NCBI GenBank assembly: GCA_021782815.1
Contig: JAJXUO010000033.1
Location: forward strand, 1-33,603
DNA length: 33,603 bases
Direction: 5' to 3'
From: Pseudomonadota bacterium
Lineage (GTDB): Bacteria > Pseudomonadota > Alphaproteobacteria > Rhodospirillales > Magnetospirillaceae
Position 1 is the stretch's first letter. The number at the start of each line of letters is the position of its first letter. The translations under genes and the position numbers were made by a program. This document shows positions 16,292 through 23,255 of the stretch, in pieces. Under the pieces are notes generated by a model. The model saw only the letters and a list, made by a program, of their open reading frames with translations, was not told where the DNA came from and did not search any database.

Positions 16292-17357
16292 GATGCTTCT
16301 CCTTCAGGCGCATGACGTAACTGATCACCTCGGCCACCGCCTTGTAATGCTCGGGCGGGATTTCCTGGTCCAGCTCGACGCTGGCGTAAAGGGCGCGGGC
16401 CAGCGGCGGATTTTCCACGATGGGGATTTCGTGCTCCTCCGCCAGTTCGCGGATGCGGAAGGCGACGGCGTCGGTGCCCTTGGCCAGCAGCACCGGGGCG
16501 CCCATGCTCTCCATGTCGTATTTGAGGGCGCAGGCGTAATGGGTCGGGTTGGTGACGATGACGTCGGCCTTGGGCACGGCGGCCATCATGCGCCGCCGGG
16601 CGCGGGCGATGCGCAACGAGCGCAGGCGGGCCTTGATCATGGGATCGCCTTCGCTGTCCTTGTGCTCGTCCTTTACCTCCTGGCGGGTCATGCGCAGCTT
16701 TTTGATGTAGGAGAAGCGCTGATAGAACCAGTCGGCCCCGGCGATGACGACCATCATCAGCACCACGGCGATGATCAGCTTTACCAGGATATGGTGCAGA
16801 TAGACGATCATGGCGGTGAGGTCCATGGTCATCAGCATTTCCAGCTCGCGCAGATGCGGCTTCAGCAGGAAATAGGTTCCGGTGCCGACGATGGTCATCT
16901 TCAGCACGCTTTTGACCAGTTCCAGCACGGCATTGATGGAGAAGATGCGTTTGAACCCGGCCAGCGGATTGATCTTGCCGAAGTCGGGCAGCAGCTTTTG
17001 CGGCAGGAACATCAGGCCGGTCTGCCCCAGCGAGACGATCAAGGCGAAGGCCAGCACGATGGATAGCGGCACCGCCAGGGCGATGACCATGTGCAGCACG
17101 ATATCGTTGCCCAGCAGCACCATGGCCTGAGGGGTGCTGTCGTCCACCTCGTCCAGATGGGCCAGCATGCCGGTCAGGAAGAGCTTCAGGTGATCGATGG
17201 TGAAGGGCAGGCCCAGCCACACCACCACCAGCATGGCGATCAGCATGGCCAGGGTTTTGACTTCGGGCGATTGGAGAACATTGCCTTCCTCCCGCGCCTT
17301 GCCCAGGCGGCGGGATGTCGGTTGTTCCGTTTTGGAGTCATCATCCTCTTCGGCCAT
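16269..17357 (-). CDS. flhB: Flagellar type III export protein FlhB
   Basis: FlhB is the export-gate subunit that switches the flagellar secretion apparatus from rod/hook to filament substrates. The 362-residue length is standard. An acidic, cytoplasmic N-terminus (MAEEDDDSKTEQPTSRRL) is followed by four membrane segments (about residues 36-56, 88-112, 145-165 and 185-215). The cytoplasmic domain contains the intact autocleavage site NPTH at residues 270-273 (VIVTNPTHYACAL), so substrate switching should be normal. The end is rich in charged residues (LKEKHRGPFNRR). It lies 3 bases downstream of fliR and overlaps the start of cckA by 23 bases, making coupled expression likely. Confidence 0.97.
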   Translation of the reverse strand: MAEEDDDSKTEQPTSRRLGKAREEGNVLQSPEVKTLAMLIAMLVVVWLGLPFTIDHLKLFLTGMLAHLDEVDDSTPQAMVLLGNDIVLHMVIALAVPLSIVLAFALIVSLGQTGLMFLPQKLLPDFGKINPLAGFKRIFSINAVLELVKSVLKMTIVGTGTYFLLKPHLRELEMLMTMDLTAMIVYLHHILVKLIIAVVLMMVVIAGADWFYQRFSYIKKLRMTRQEVKDEHKDSEGDPMIKARLRSLRIARARRRMMAAVPKADVIVTNPTHYACALKYDMESMGAPVLLAKGTDAVAFRIRELAEEHEIPIVENPPLARALYASVELDQEIPPEHYKAVAEVISYVMRLKEKHRGPFNRR

Positions 17358-17360
17358 GGC

Positions 17361-18122
17361 TCACCCCGGCAGAAACGGCAACAGGCCGTTGGCGATGAAG
17401 TGCATGAACAGGGCCATCATCGGCGGCAGCGCGACCATCAGAATGGCCGAGCCGGCCAGGAGCTGCAGCGGCATGCCCACGAAGAAAACGTTGACCTGCG
17501 GCACCAGGCGGTTGATCAGGCCCAGCGCCACGTTGAACACCAGGGCGAACACCATCAACGGCGCCGCCAGTTGCATGCCCAGCACGAAGCTTTGCCCCAG
17601 GGTATGCACCAGGGTCTGGGCGAAATCCCCCATGGGCAGGGCGGCGCCGGGGCGGAACAGGTCGTAGCTGGCCACCACGGCGCGCAAGACCACATGGTGC
17701 AGATCCGACATCAGGAACAGGGTGAGGGCGACGTTGTTGAGAAAGCCGGTGATGATGCCGCTCTGCTGTTCGCTCAAATTGTCGTAGACGAAGGAATTGG
17801 TCATGCCCACGGCATAGCTGATGAAGCTGCCGGCCAGACTGAGGGGAGTCATCAGCACCTGGGTGAGCAGGCCGAAATAAAGTCCTACCGTGACCTCGCC
17901 GGCCATCACCAGCAACAGACCGGTGGGGCCGGGGGGCAGGGCGGGAATTTTGGGCGAAAGCACGGGCAGCAGCAGGAAGGAGATGGTGAGCGCGGTCAAA
18001 AGGCGCGAGCGCGCCGACACCAGGGTGCCGCCCAGGCCGGGCAAAAACATGATCGCCGTCCCAATGCGCGACAGGATCAGCAACAGTTTGTAGATGTCGG
18101 AGGTAAGAAGCTGGCTCAGCAT
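17361..18122 (-). CDS. fliR: Flagellar export gate protein FliR
   Basis: FliR forms, with FliP and FliQ, the helical export gate in the basal-body membrane. The 253-residue protein is very hydrophobic, with about six membrane segments beginning IYKLLLILSRIGTAIMFLPGLGG. It contains the family blocks VSARSRLLTALTISFLLLPVL, GEVTVGLYFGLLTQVLM, SLAGSFISYAVGM and FVLGMQLAAPLMVFALVFNVALGLINRLVPQVNVFFVGMPLQ (read in parts), the last being the most conserved FliR stretch. It starts 7 bases after the fliQ stop and ends 3 bases before flhB, in the usual fliQ-fliR-flhB order. Confidence 0.97.
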   Translation of the reverse strand: MLSQLLTSDIYKLLLILSRIGTAIMFLPGLGGTLVSARSRLLTALTISFLLLPVLSPKIPALPPGPTGLLLVMAGEVTVGLYFGLLTQVLMTPLSLAGSFISYAVGMTNSFVYDNLSEQQSGIITGFLNNVALTLFLMSDLHHVVLRAVVASYDLFRPGAALPMGDFAQTLVHTLGQSFVLGMQLAAPLMVFALVFNVALGLINRLVPQVNVFFVGMPLQLLAGSAILMVALPPMMALFMHFIANGLLPFLPG

Positions 18123-18129
18123 GCGGCGG

Positions 18130-18396
18130 CTATCCGCCGGCCACCATGCGGTCCATCAGCGACCGGGTGAAATCCATGAGCGTATGCATCATAAAAGGCA
18201 GGGCCAGCAGCAACACCAGGAACACCGTCAGCACCTTCGGCACGAAGGTCAGAGTGGCTTCCTGGATCTGGGTTACCGCCTGGAACAGCGAAATGACGAG
18301 ACCGATGGCCAAACCGGCCAGCAGCGGCGGGGCGCTGATCTTCAGCATGACCACCATGGTCTGGCGGGCGATTTCGATCAGCTCGGCTTCGGTCAT
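18130..18396 (-). CDS. fliQ: Flagellar export gate protein FliQ
   Basis: This is an 88-residue protein with the two membrane helices of FliQ: a first around residues 14-38 (VVMLKISAPPLLAGLAIGLVISLFQ) and a second around 51-75 (FVPKVLTVFLVLLLALPFMMHTLM), each read in blocks of known family pattern. The connecting QAVTQIQEATLTFVPK loop is the diagnostic FliQ motif. Four copies join FliP and FliR in the export gate. It is transcribed between fliE (12 bases upstream) and fliR (7 bases downstream). Confidence 0.97.
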   Translation of the reverse strand: MTEAELIEIARQTMVVMLKISAPPLLAGLAIGLVISLFQAVTQIQEATLTFVPKVLTVFLVLLLALPFMMHTLMDFTRSLMDRMVAGG

Positions 18397-18408
18397 GCCG
18401 GCAATCCG

Positions 18409-18735
18409 TCAGAACGACATTTTCAGGATGTCGTTATAGGCGCTGACCACCTTGTCGCGCACCGCCACCACCGTTTGCAAGGTCAACTCGGCATTGCTGA
18501 CGGCGGCCACCACCTCGGGAATATCGGCCTTGCCGGCCAGGGCCTGCTGCGACAGCTGCTCGCTTTTCTTGCCGCTGTCGATGGCCGATTCCACGCCCTT
18601 GCGCAGCAGGGCGGCGAAATCGCTGCCGCTGCCGGTGACGGCCTGCTCGTCGGACGGGGCGGCCTGGGTGTCGCCGAAGGATTTGGCGACATTGGCATAG
18701 GCGGAGAGGGCGTTGGCGATGCTGGTGGTGGCCAT
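18409..18735 (-). CDS. fliE: Flagellar hook-basal body protein FliE
   Basis: FliE connects the MS-ring/export gate to the rod and is itself an early export substrate. The 108-residue protein has the typical length and a conserved C-terminal half: FAALLRKGVESAIDSGKKSEQLSQQALAGKADIPEVVAAVSNAELTLQTVVAVRDKVVSAYNDILKMSF (seen as consecutive family blocks such as ADIPEVVAAVSNAELTLQ and VRDKVVSAYNDILKM). The N-terminus is a short, Ala-rich disordered export segment. It sits 54 bases downstream of flgC and 12 bases before fliQ in the same operon. Confidence 0.96.
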   Translation of the reverse strand: MATTSIANALSAYANVAKSFGDTQAAPSDEQAVTGSGSDFAALLRKGVESAIDSGKKSEQLSQQALAGKADIPEVVAAVSNAELTLQTVVAVRDKVVSAYNDILKMSF

Positions 18736-18789
18736 GGCGGGTATCCGGCGAAAAGACGTGGGAGGCGGCGGCTACAGGGAAAGAGGCCG

Positions 18790-19200
18790 TTATTTTAGCA
18801 TGTTCACGGTTTCGGACAGCATGCTTTTTGAGACGTTCACCACATCGAGGTTGGCCTCATAGGAGCGCTGGGCCTCGCGCATGTCCATCAGTTCGATCAG
18901 CGGATTGACGTTGGGGGTCAGCACATAGCCGTCGGCGTCGGCGGCGGGGTGCTTGGGGTCGTATTTCTTCTGAAATTCCGAGCGGTCCACGTCGATCTTG
19001 GCCACCTTGACCTCGTCGGCGCCGGTCTGCTTGTCGAGCACGTCGCGGAAGGTCACGGTCTTGCGGCGGTAAGGTTGCTGATCGGGGGCGGTGGGCAGCG
19101 AATCGGCGTTGGCCAGGTTTTCCGACACCACCCGCAGGCGTTCGGCCTGGGCACGCAACCCCGAAACGGCGATCAACGCGGATTTGTTCAGTTCATCCAT
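18790..19200 (-). CDS. flgC: Proximal rod protein FlgC
   Basis: FlgC builds the proximal part of the flagellar rod. The 136 residues show the rod-protein N-terminal motif SGLRAQAERLRVVSENLANADSLPT, the mid-region PYRRKTVTFRDVL, the NVNPLIELMDMREAQRSYEANLDVVNVSKSMLSETVNML C-terminal coiled segment (in blocks), and YVLTPNVNP. These are the standard features for FlgC. It follows flgB by 22 bases. An upstream GGAGG-like box (GAGGCCCCCC) precedes the ATG at 19200. Confidence 0.96.
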   Translation of the reverse strand: MDELNKSALIAVSGLRAQAERLRVVSENLANADSLPTAPDQQPYRRKTVTFRDVLDKQTGADEVKVAKIDVDRSEFQKKYDPKHPAADADGYVLTPNVNPLIELMDMREAQRSYEANLDVVNVSKSMLSETVNMLK

Positions 19201-19222
19201 GGGGGGCCTCCGCTATCGTCCT

Positions 19223-19627
19223 CTAACCGTTCTTGTCGACGGCGGTTTCCAGCATCTTGATGTTCTTCTGCAGCAGATTGAGGGCCATCTGGTAGTTGTT
19301 TTTGACGTCGCCGATCTTCTGCATCTGCGCTTCCAGCATCACGTTATTTCCGTTCGGCTTCGATGGATCGGCAGTTTTCTCCACCGCCGCCTGATAGGCG
19401 CTTTTCTCCACCGGCGGCTGGATATGCATGGGATTGTCCACCACGGCCTGCAAAGGCTGCTGGCCCTGGGCCTGGAAGAGGTTCTTGAAGCTGAGCGGCT
19501 TCAGATCCTTGGCCTGGTATTTCGGGGAATCGGCGTTGGCCACGTTCTCGGCCAGAACCTCCTGGCGGCGGGTGAGCCAATCCATGCTTCTGCGGGCCAT
19601 GGCCAGAAGGGTCAGATCCTCGAACAT
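19223..19627 (-). CDS. flgB: Proximal rod protein FlgB
   Basis: FlgB is a proximal rod subunit exported by the flagellar apparatus. The ATG at 19627 gives 134 residues and has GGGAG 7 bases upstream; the open frame running to 19915 crosses the promoter spacer and is not credible. The N-terminal rod motif is LTRRQEVLAENVANADSPKYQAKDLKPL, and the C-terminal segment KIGDVKNNYQMALNLLQKNIKMLETAV (in blocks) is the family's coiled region. It is the first gene of the minus-strand operon flgB-flgC-fliE-fliQ-fliR-flhB-cckA; no convincing promoter of its own could be read in the spacer. Confidence 0.95.
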   Translation of the reverse strand: MFEDLTLLAMARRSMDWLTRRQEVLAENVANADSPKYQAKDLKPLSFKNLFQAQGQQPLQAVVDNPMHIQPPVEKSAYQAAVEKTADPSKPNGNNVMLEAQMQKIGDVKNNYQMALNLLQKNIKMLETAVDKNG

Positions 19628-19756
19628 GCCGCACTCCCTCGAAAGACGGGCCGGGTGGGATCCCGGACGGTTTTTCCCTGCGCGTACTTTAGACTCGCGC
19701 GGCTTAACAAAGGGTGAAGATGGGCGGGAAAAGGGGCGGAAATGCGGTGTGGTCGA

Positions 19757-19796
19757 GTTTGGCGCGCATCCCGCCGTGTTTGGCACGCATCCTGCA
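19757..19796 (+). promoter_or_regulatory. Two tandem sigma-54 (-24/-12) promoter cores reading toward flgD
   Basis: Two near-identical 19-mers start at 19757 (GTTTGGCGCGCATCCCGCC) and 19778 (GTTTGGCACGCATCCTGCA), a period of 21 bases with 16 of 19 positions equal. Each has GG and GC separated by exactly 10 bases (19761-62/19773-74 and 19782-83/19794-95), the invariant sigma-54 spacing. The second is close to the consensus TGGCACG-N4-TTGCA. Initiation would fall near 19806, leaving a leader of about 190 bases before flgD. The remaining 19628-19996 spacer holds no gene; only a CCTGGG-9-CCCAGG palindrome near 19907-19926 stands out. Confidence 0.7.
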
Positions 19797-19996
19797 TCAT
19801 TGAGGGTGGAGCACAAGGCCCGCCCGGGCCGGCCTGATTGGGAAATGGCCGAAAACCTGGGGGCTGACGCGGTAAGCGGGGTGTTCCACGCGGGCAAGAA
19901 TTGCAGCCTGGGCAAAAAATTCCCAGGGGCTAGGTTTTAAGTTTCATTCGGGATCGCCGACGGAAAAGAGGCCGGGGCGGAACGGGAGCAAAGACG

Positions 19997-20674
19997 ATGA
20001 CGACAGTTTCATCCAGCACGTCCTCTGCATCGACGTCGTCGAGCGCGAGCTCGACGAACAGCGTCGCCGCGTCCTCGGCCAGCAGCGTCTACAACACCTT
20101 TCTGCTGCTGCTGACCACGCAGCTGAAGAATCAGGACCCCACCAATCCGACCGACACCACCGCCTTCACGCAGGAAATGATCGGTCTGGCCAGCCTGGAA
20201 CAGCAGGTCAATACCAATACCGATCTGGCCGAGATGCAGTCGAGCCTGAGCACGCTGACCACCACCAACGGCGTCGGCTATCTGGGCAAGACGGTGGTGG
20301 CCACCGGCTCGACCGAGCCCCTGACCTCGGCGGGCGGCACGGCGGAGTGGAAATACACCCTGGGCTCCACCTCGGCCACCACCAAGCTCAGCATCACCAA
20401 CAGCAGCGGCCAGACGGTGTGGTCGGGCAGCGGCGATACCGCCACCGGCACCCACACCTTGAGCTGGAACGGCACCGACAGCAGCGGCAGCACGGCCAAT
20501 GCCGGCGATTATACCCTGACGGTGGCGGCCACCGACGGCTCGGGAAATACCGTGACCACCACCACCAGCATCGTGGGCACCGTCACCGGCGTCGACAGCT
20601 CCAGCGGCAGCACGGTGCTGTCCATCGGCGATGTGAATGTGGCGCTGAGCAACGTCACCGGTTTCAGCAGCTGA
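19997..20674 (+). CDS. flgD: Flagellar hook assembly (capping) protein FlgD
   Basis: FlgD forms the cap on the growing hook and is exported. The 225-residue protein opens with a Ser/Thr-rich disordered export segment (about residues 1-30). It continues with the conserved FLLLLTTQLKNQDPTNPTDTTAFTQEMIGLASLEQQVNTN block (in parts), then GYLGKTVVATG, and C-terminal FlgD Ig-like/Tudor folds with WSGSGDTATGTHTLSWNGTDSSG and GDYTLTV. These are the standard FlgD domains. It is the first gene of the plus-strand hook operon, downstream of the tandem sigma-54 cores. FliK, often found upstream of flgD, is absent here. Confidence 0.95.
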   Translation: MTTVSSSTSSASTSSSASSTNSVAASSASSVYNTFLLLLTTQLKNQDPTNPTDTTAFTQEMIGLASLEQQVNTNTDLAEMQSSLSTLTTTNGVGYLGKTVVATGSTEPLTSAGGTAEWKYTLGSTSATTKLSITNSSGQTVWSGSGDTATGTHTLSWNGTDSSGSTANAGDYTLTVAATDGSGNTVTTTTSIVGTVTGVDSSSGSTVLSIGDVNVALSNVTGFSS

Positions 20675-20710
20675 CCGCCGCCCGGCAGATAAGGATCTAG
20701 GAGAGAGACC

Positions 20711-22384
20711 ATGGATGCAGCAATGAATGCAGCGGTGTCGGCGCTGATTTCCGAAAGCCAGGCGCTGTCCACCATCTCGAACAACCTCGCCAATTCCGGC
20801 ACCACCGGCTACAAGGCGGTGTCGACCCAGTTTTTGAGCCTGCTCAGCACCGGATCGTCGGGCAATAATTACCCGGCGGGCGGCGTCGAGGCGGTGGCCC
20901 GCCAGAATGTGAGCCTGCAGGGCAATATCGTCAGCACCACCTCCTCCACCGATCTGGCGCTGGACGGCAACGGCTTCTTCGTGCTGTCCGACGGCACCAG
21001 CGCCCAATCCTTTTATACCCGCAACGGCGCCTTCGAGACCGACAGTTCGGGCAACATGTATCTGAACGGCACCGGCTATTACCTGATGGGCTGGCCCACC
21101 GGTTCGATCACGTCGGCCAATTCCAGCAATACGGCCTCGCTCAGCAAGGTCAATCTGGACAGCTTCAACTCCAGCGCCACCGCCACCACCGATTTCGCGC
21201 TGACCGCCAACCTGCCCGACGAGGGGCAAAGCTCGGTGAACTCCACCAGCTACACCAACACCTCGGGCAGCACCGAGCAGCTCAATTATTCCTGGGTCTC
21301 CACCGGGACGACCACCTCGGGCGACAAGACCTATCTGGTCAGCGTCACGCCGTCCAATTCCAGCGTCACCTTGAGCGACGGCACCACCAGCGGCGCCTCG
21401 CAGCTGACCTATTCGGTGGTGACCGACAGCTCGGGCAATATCGTTTCGGTGCATGGCACCACCAACAATACCGCCGGCTACAGCGGCACCGTTCTGCCCA
21501 CCAGCATCACTCCGAGCGATTCCTCCTCGGCGGTCACCGGACAAACCTGGGCCAATGTGCTCAGCAATACCGGGTACAGCGCCACCCAGAGCCTGACCAC
21601 TTACGACTCCTTGGGCACGGAGGAGGATTATCCGGTGACCTGGACGGCGGCGGGTGACAATACCTGGGTGATGACGGTGAAGTCGCCCACCGATTCCACC
21701 GGCTCGACGGTCACCGGCGAACTGGCGGATTCCAGCGGCGTCTCCACTTCGTCCTATTCCTATTCGGTATCATTCAACAGCGACGGCACCCTGAAAAGTG
21801 TCACGCCGCTCAGCACCGATACCAGCGGCACCCTGTCCACGGCGCCCACCAACGCGGCTGGCGGCGTGGCCTTGAAAACCTACAGCTGGACCGATGGCGC
21901 CGCCAAAGCCGATGTCTCGGTCAGTCTCGGCACCTACGGCAAGGCCGACGGCCTGACCCAGTACAATACCGGGCAGACCACGCCGACCATTTCCAAGGTC
22001 AGCCATACCCAGAACGGCGTGGAATACGGCTCGCTCAGCAGCATTTCCATCAGCAAGACCGGTCTGGTCGAGGCCACCTACAGCAACGGTCAGACCGTGG
22101 ACATCTATCAGCTGGCCGTGGCCACCTTTCCCAATGTGAACGGGCTTTCGGCCCTGAACGACAGCGTCTATCAGCAGACCACCAGTTCGGGGGCCTACAC
22201 CTTGAATGTGGCCGGGCAGAACGGCGCCGCCACGGTGACGGAAAGCGCCCTGGAAAGCTCGACGGTGGATACCTCCACCGAGTTCAGCGACATGATCGTC
22301 TGCCAGCAGGCCTATCAGGCCGCCTCGCAGGTGATCTCCACCGGCAAGACCATGTTCTCCACCCTGCTGCAGGCCGTGCAGTAA
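20711..22384 (+). CDS. flgE: Flagellar hook protein FlgE
   Basis: FlgE polymerises into the flagellar hook, the universal joint. The 557-residue protein begins with the axial-protein motif STISNNLANSGTTGYKAVSTQF and the FlgE/F/G segment TDLALDGNGFFVLSDGTSAQSFYTRNGAFETDSSGNMYLNGTGYYLMGW (in blocks). The middle is a long Ser/Thr/Gly-rich surface domain. The end carries EYGSLSSISISKTGLVEATYSNGQTVDIYQLAVATFPN and the terminal helix FSDMIVCQQAYQAASQVISTGKTMFSTLLQAV, typical of FlgE. It is longer than the E. coli hook protein because of the surface domain. An AGGAGAGAG box precedes the ATG. Confidence 0.95.
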   Translation: MDAAMNAAVSALISESQALSTISNNLANSGTTGYKAVSTQFLSLLSTGSSGNNYPAGGVEAVARQNVSLQGNIVSTTSSTDLALDGNGFFVLSDGTSAQSFYTRNGAFETDSSGNMYLNGTGYYLMGWPTGSITSANSSNTASLSKVNLDSFNSSATATTDFALTANLPDEGQSSVNSTSYTNTSGSTEQLNYSWVSTGTTTSGDKTYLVSVTPSNSSVTLSDGTTSGASQLTYSVVTDSSGNIVSVHGTTNNTAGYSGTVLPTSITPSDSSSAVTGQTWANVLSNTGYSATQSLTTYDSLGTEEDYPVTWTAAGDNTWVMTVKSPTDSTGSTVTGELADSSGVSTSSYSYSVSFNSDGTLKSVTPLSTDTSGTLSTAPTNAAGGVALKTYSWTDGAAKADVSVSLGTYGKADGLTQYNTGQTTPTISKVSHTQNGVEYGSLSSISISKTGLVEATYSNGQTVDIYQLAVATFPNVNGLSALNDSVYQQTTSSGAYTLNVAGQNGAATVTESALESSTVDTSTEFSDMIVCQQAYQAASQVISTGKTMFSTLLQAVQ

Positions 22385-22410
22385 GGTGGACTGACGGGAG
22401 GGCTGGGGCC

Positions 22411-22767
22411 ATGCGCTGGGACAAGGAAGGCAAGCCGGTTTTGGAGGCCCTGCAGATGCGGGCGCAGTCGAAGATCGAGCAGATCCGCGCCCAGCTGCTG
22501 CCGGACTCCTCCCCCGGGCTTACCCCCGACGAGCTGCGCGCCGCCCTGGCCCGCAAGTTCGAGGGGCTTACGCCCGAACAACGGGTTCAGTTCAAGATCG
22601 AGGCGGGGATCGCCTTCCTCGAATTGAACCGGATGATGGACGACCTGAAACAGCATTTGGGGCAGCTCGGACGCGAAGTCTCCTTGACCAAGCGCAACGG
22701 GCAGGCTATCGGTGCTTATGGCCAGGCCAATCGTATGAGCCGGGCCGTGGACACCGATAGCTGGTAG
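22411..22767 (+). CDS. Small hypothetical protein in the hook operon
   Basis: I do not recognise a named family. The 118-residue product is soluble, helical and charged, with no signal or membrane segment. It contains LEALQMRAQSKIEQIRAQL, LTPDELRAALARKFEGLTPEQRVQFKIEAGIAFLELNRMMDDLKQHLGQLGREV (in blocks) and ends in a disordered tail. The heptad-like spacing of hydrophobic residues suggests a helical hairpin or coiled coil. It lies 26 bases after flgE and 14 bases before the FlgN-like gene, so it is co-transcribed with hook genes. An accessory, export-regulatory or chaperone role is inferred from location only. GGGAGG sits upstream of its ATG. Confidence 0.75.
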   Translation: MRWDKEGKPVLEALQMRAQSKIEQIRAQLLPDSSPGLTPDELRAALARKFEGLTPEQRVQFKIEAGIAFLELNRMMDDLKQHLGQLGREVSLTKRNGQAIGAYGQANRMSRAVDTDSW

Positions 22768-22781
22768 GGACCTGAAACGGG

Positions 22782-23177
22782 ATGGACCGCGATCACGATC
22801 CGCTTTTCCACGCCGCGTCCAAGGGGATCGATCCCCAGGCGGCGGCCGAACTGTTCGCCGCCATGGACGAACTGAAGGCGGTGATCGATGGCGAGAACGA
22901 GGTGCTGGCTCTGGGCCTGCCCAATACCACCCTGGAACTGAAGGCCCGTAAAGCCGCCCTGCAGGCCAAATGCACGGCCCTGCTGCTGGAGGTGTCGGAA
23001 GACGTGCGGGCCCTGGCCATGGACCAGGGCGTGCTCGATCAGCTGGCGACGGTCACCGCGGACATGCGCCGCCTGACCTCGGAAAACGCCAAGCTGCTGG
23101 ATGAAACCGCCAAGGCTTCGCGTCGGCGCATCGATGCGGTGATGCAGGCGATCCAGACCGCTTCCGACGAAAATTAA
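22782..23177 (+). CDS. Probable FlgN-type export chaperone
   Basis: This 131-residue, almost entirely helical protein has the size and layout of FlgN, the chaperone that keeps FlgK and FlgL soluble and delivers them to the export gate. Helices include ELFAAMDELKAVIDGENEVLALG, LELKARKAALQAKCTALLLEVSEDVRALA and LATVTADMRRLTSENAKLLDETAKASRRRIDAVMQAIQ (in blocks). The DELKAVIDGENEVL start is like FlgN's N-terminal helix, where the protein binds the export machinery. FlgN sequences are poorly conserved, so position directly before flgK-flgL is the strongest evidence. The 23178-23255 gap that follows contains a 6-bp hairpin before flgK. Confidence 0.6.
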   Translation: MDRDHDPLFHAASKGIDPQAAAELFAAMDELKAVIDGENEVLALGLPNTTLELKARKAALQAKCTALLLEVSEDVRALAMDQGVLDQLATVTADMRRLTSENAKLLDETAKASRRRIDAVMQAIQTASDEN

Positions 23178-23211
23178 CCGCCGTTCAGGGCGTCCGTCAT
23201 AAAGGTGATGT

Positions 23212-23228
23212 TAAGGGTTTGCCCCTTA
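23212..23228 (+). promoter_or_regulatory. Small hairpin before flgK
   Basis: TAAGGG (23212-23217) and CCCTTA (23223-23228) form a perfect 6-bp stem with a 5-base loop, 27 bases before the flgK start. It may affect translation or mRNA stability between the chaperone and flgK. A TAAA (23200-23203) before a GCC-rich stretch faintly resembles a sigma-28 promoter, but the spacing is 17 rather than 15 bases. Confidence 0.3.
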
Positions 23229-23255
23229 TCATGGCCGTGAGATGGAGTAACGCCA

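Noticed and set aside
19628-19740. Sigma-28-like TAAAGTAC box on the minus strand before flgB
   Set aside because: The matching -10 position reads AACCGTCC, too far from GCCGATAA to support a call.
19887-19905. Possible sigma-54 site near GGGCAAGAATTGCA before flgD
   Set aside because: GG to GC spacing is 8-9, not the required 10 bases, and the -24 box is poor.
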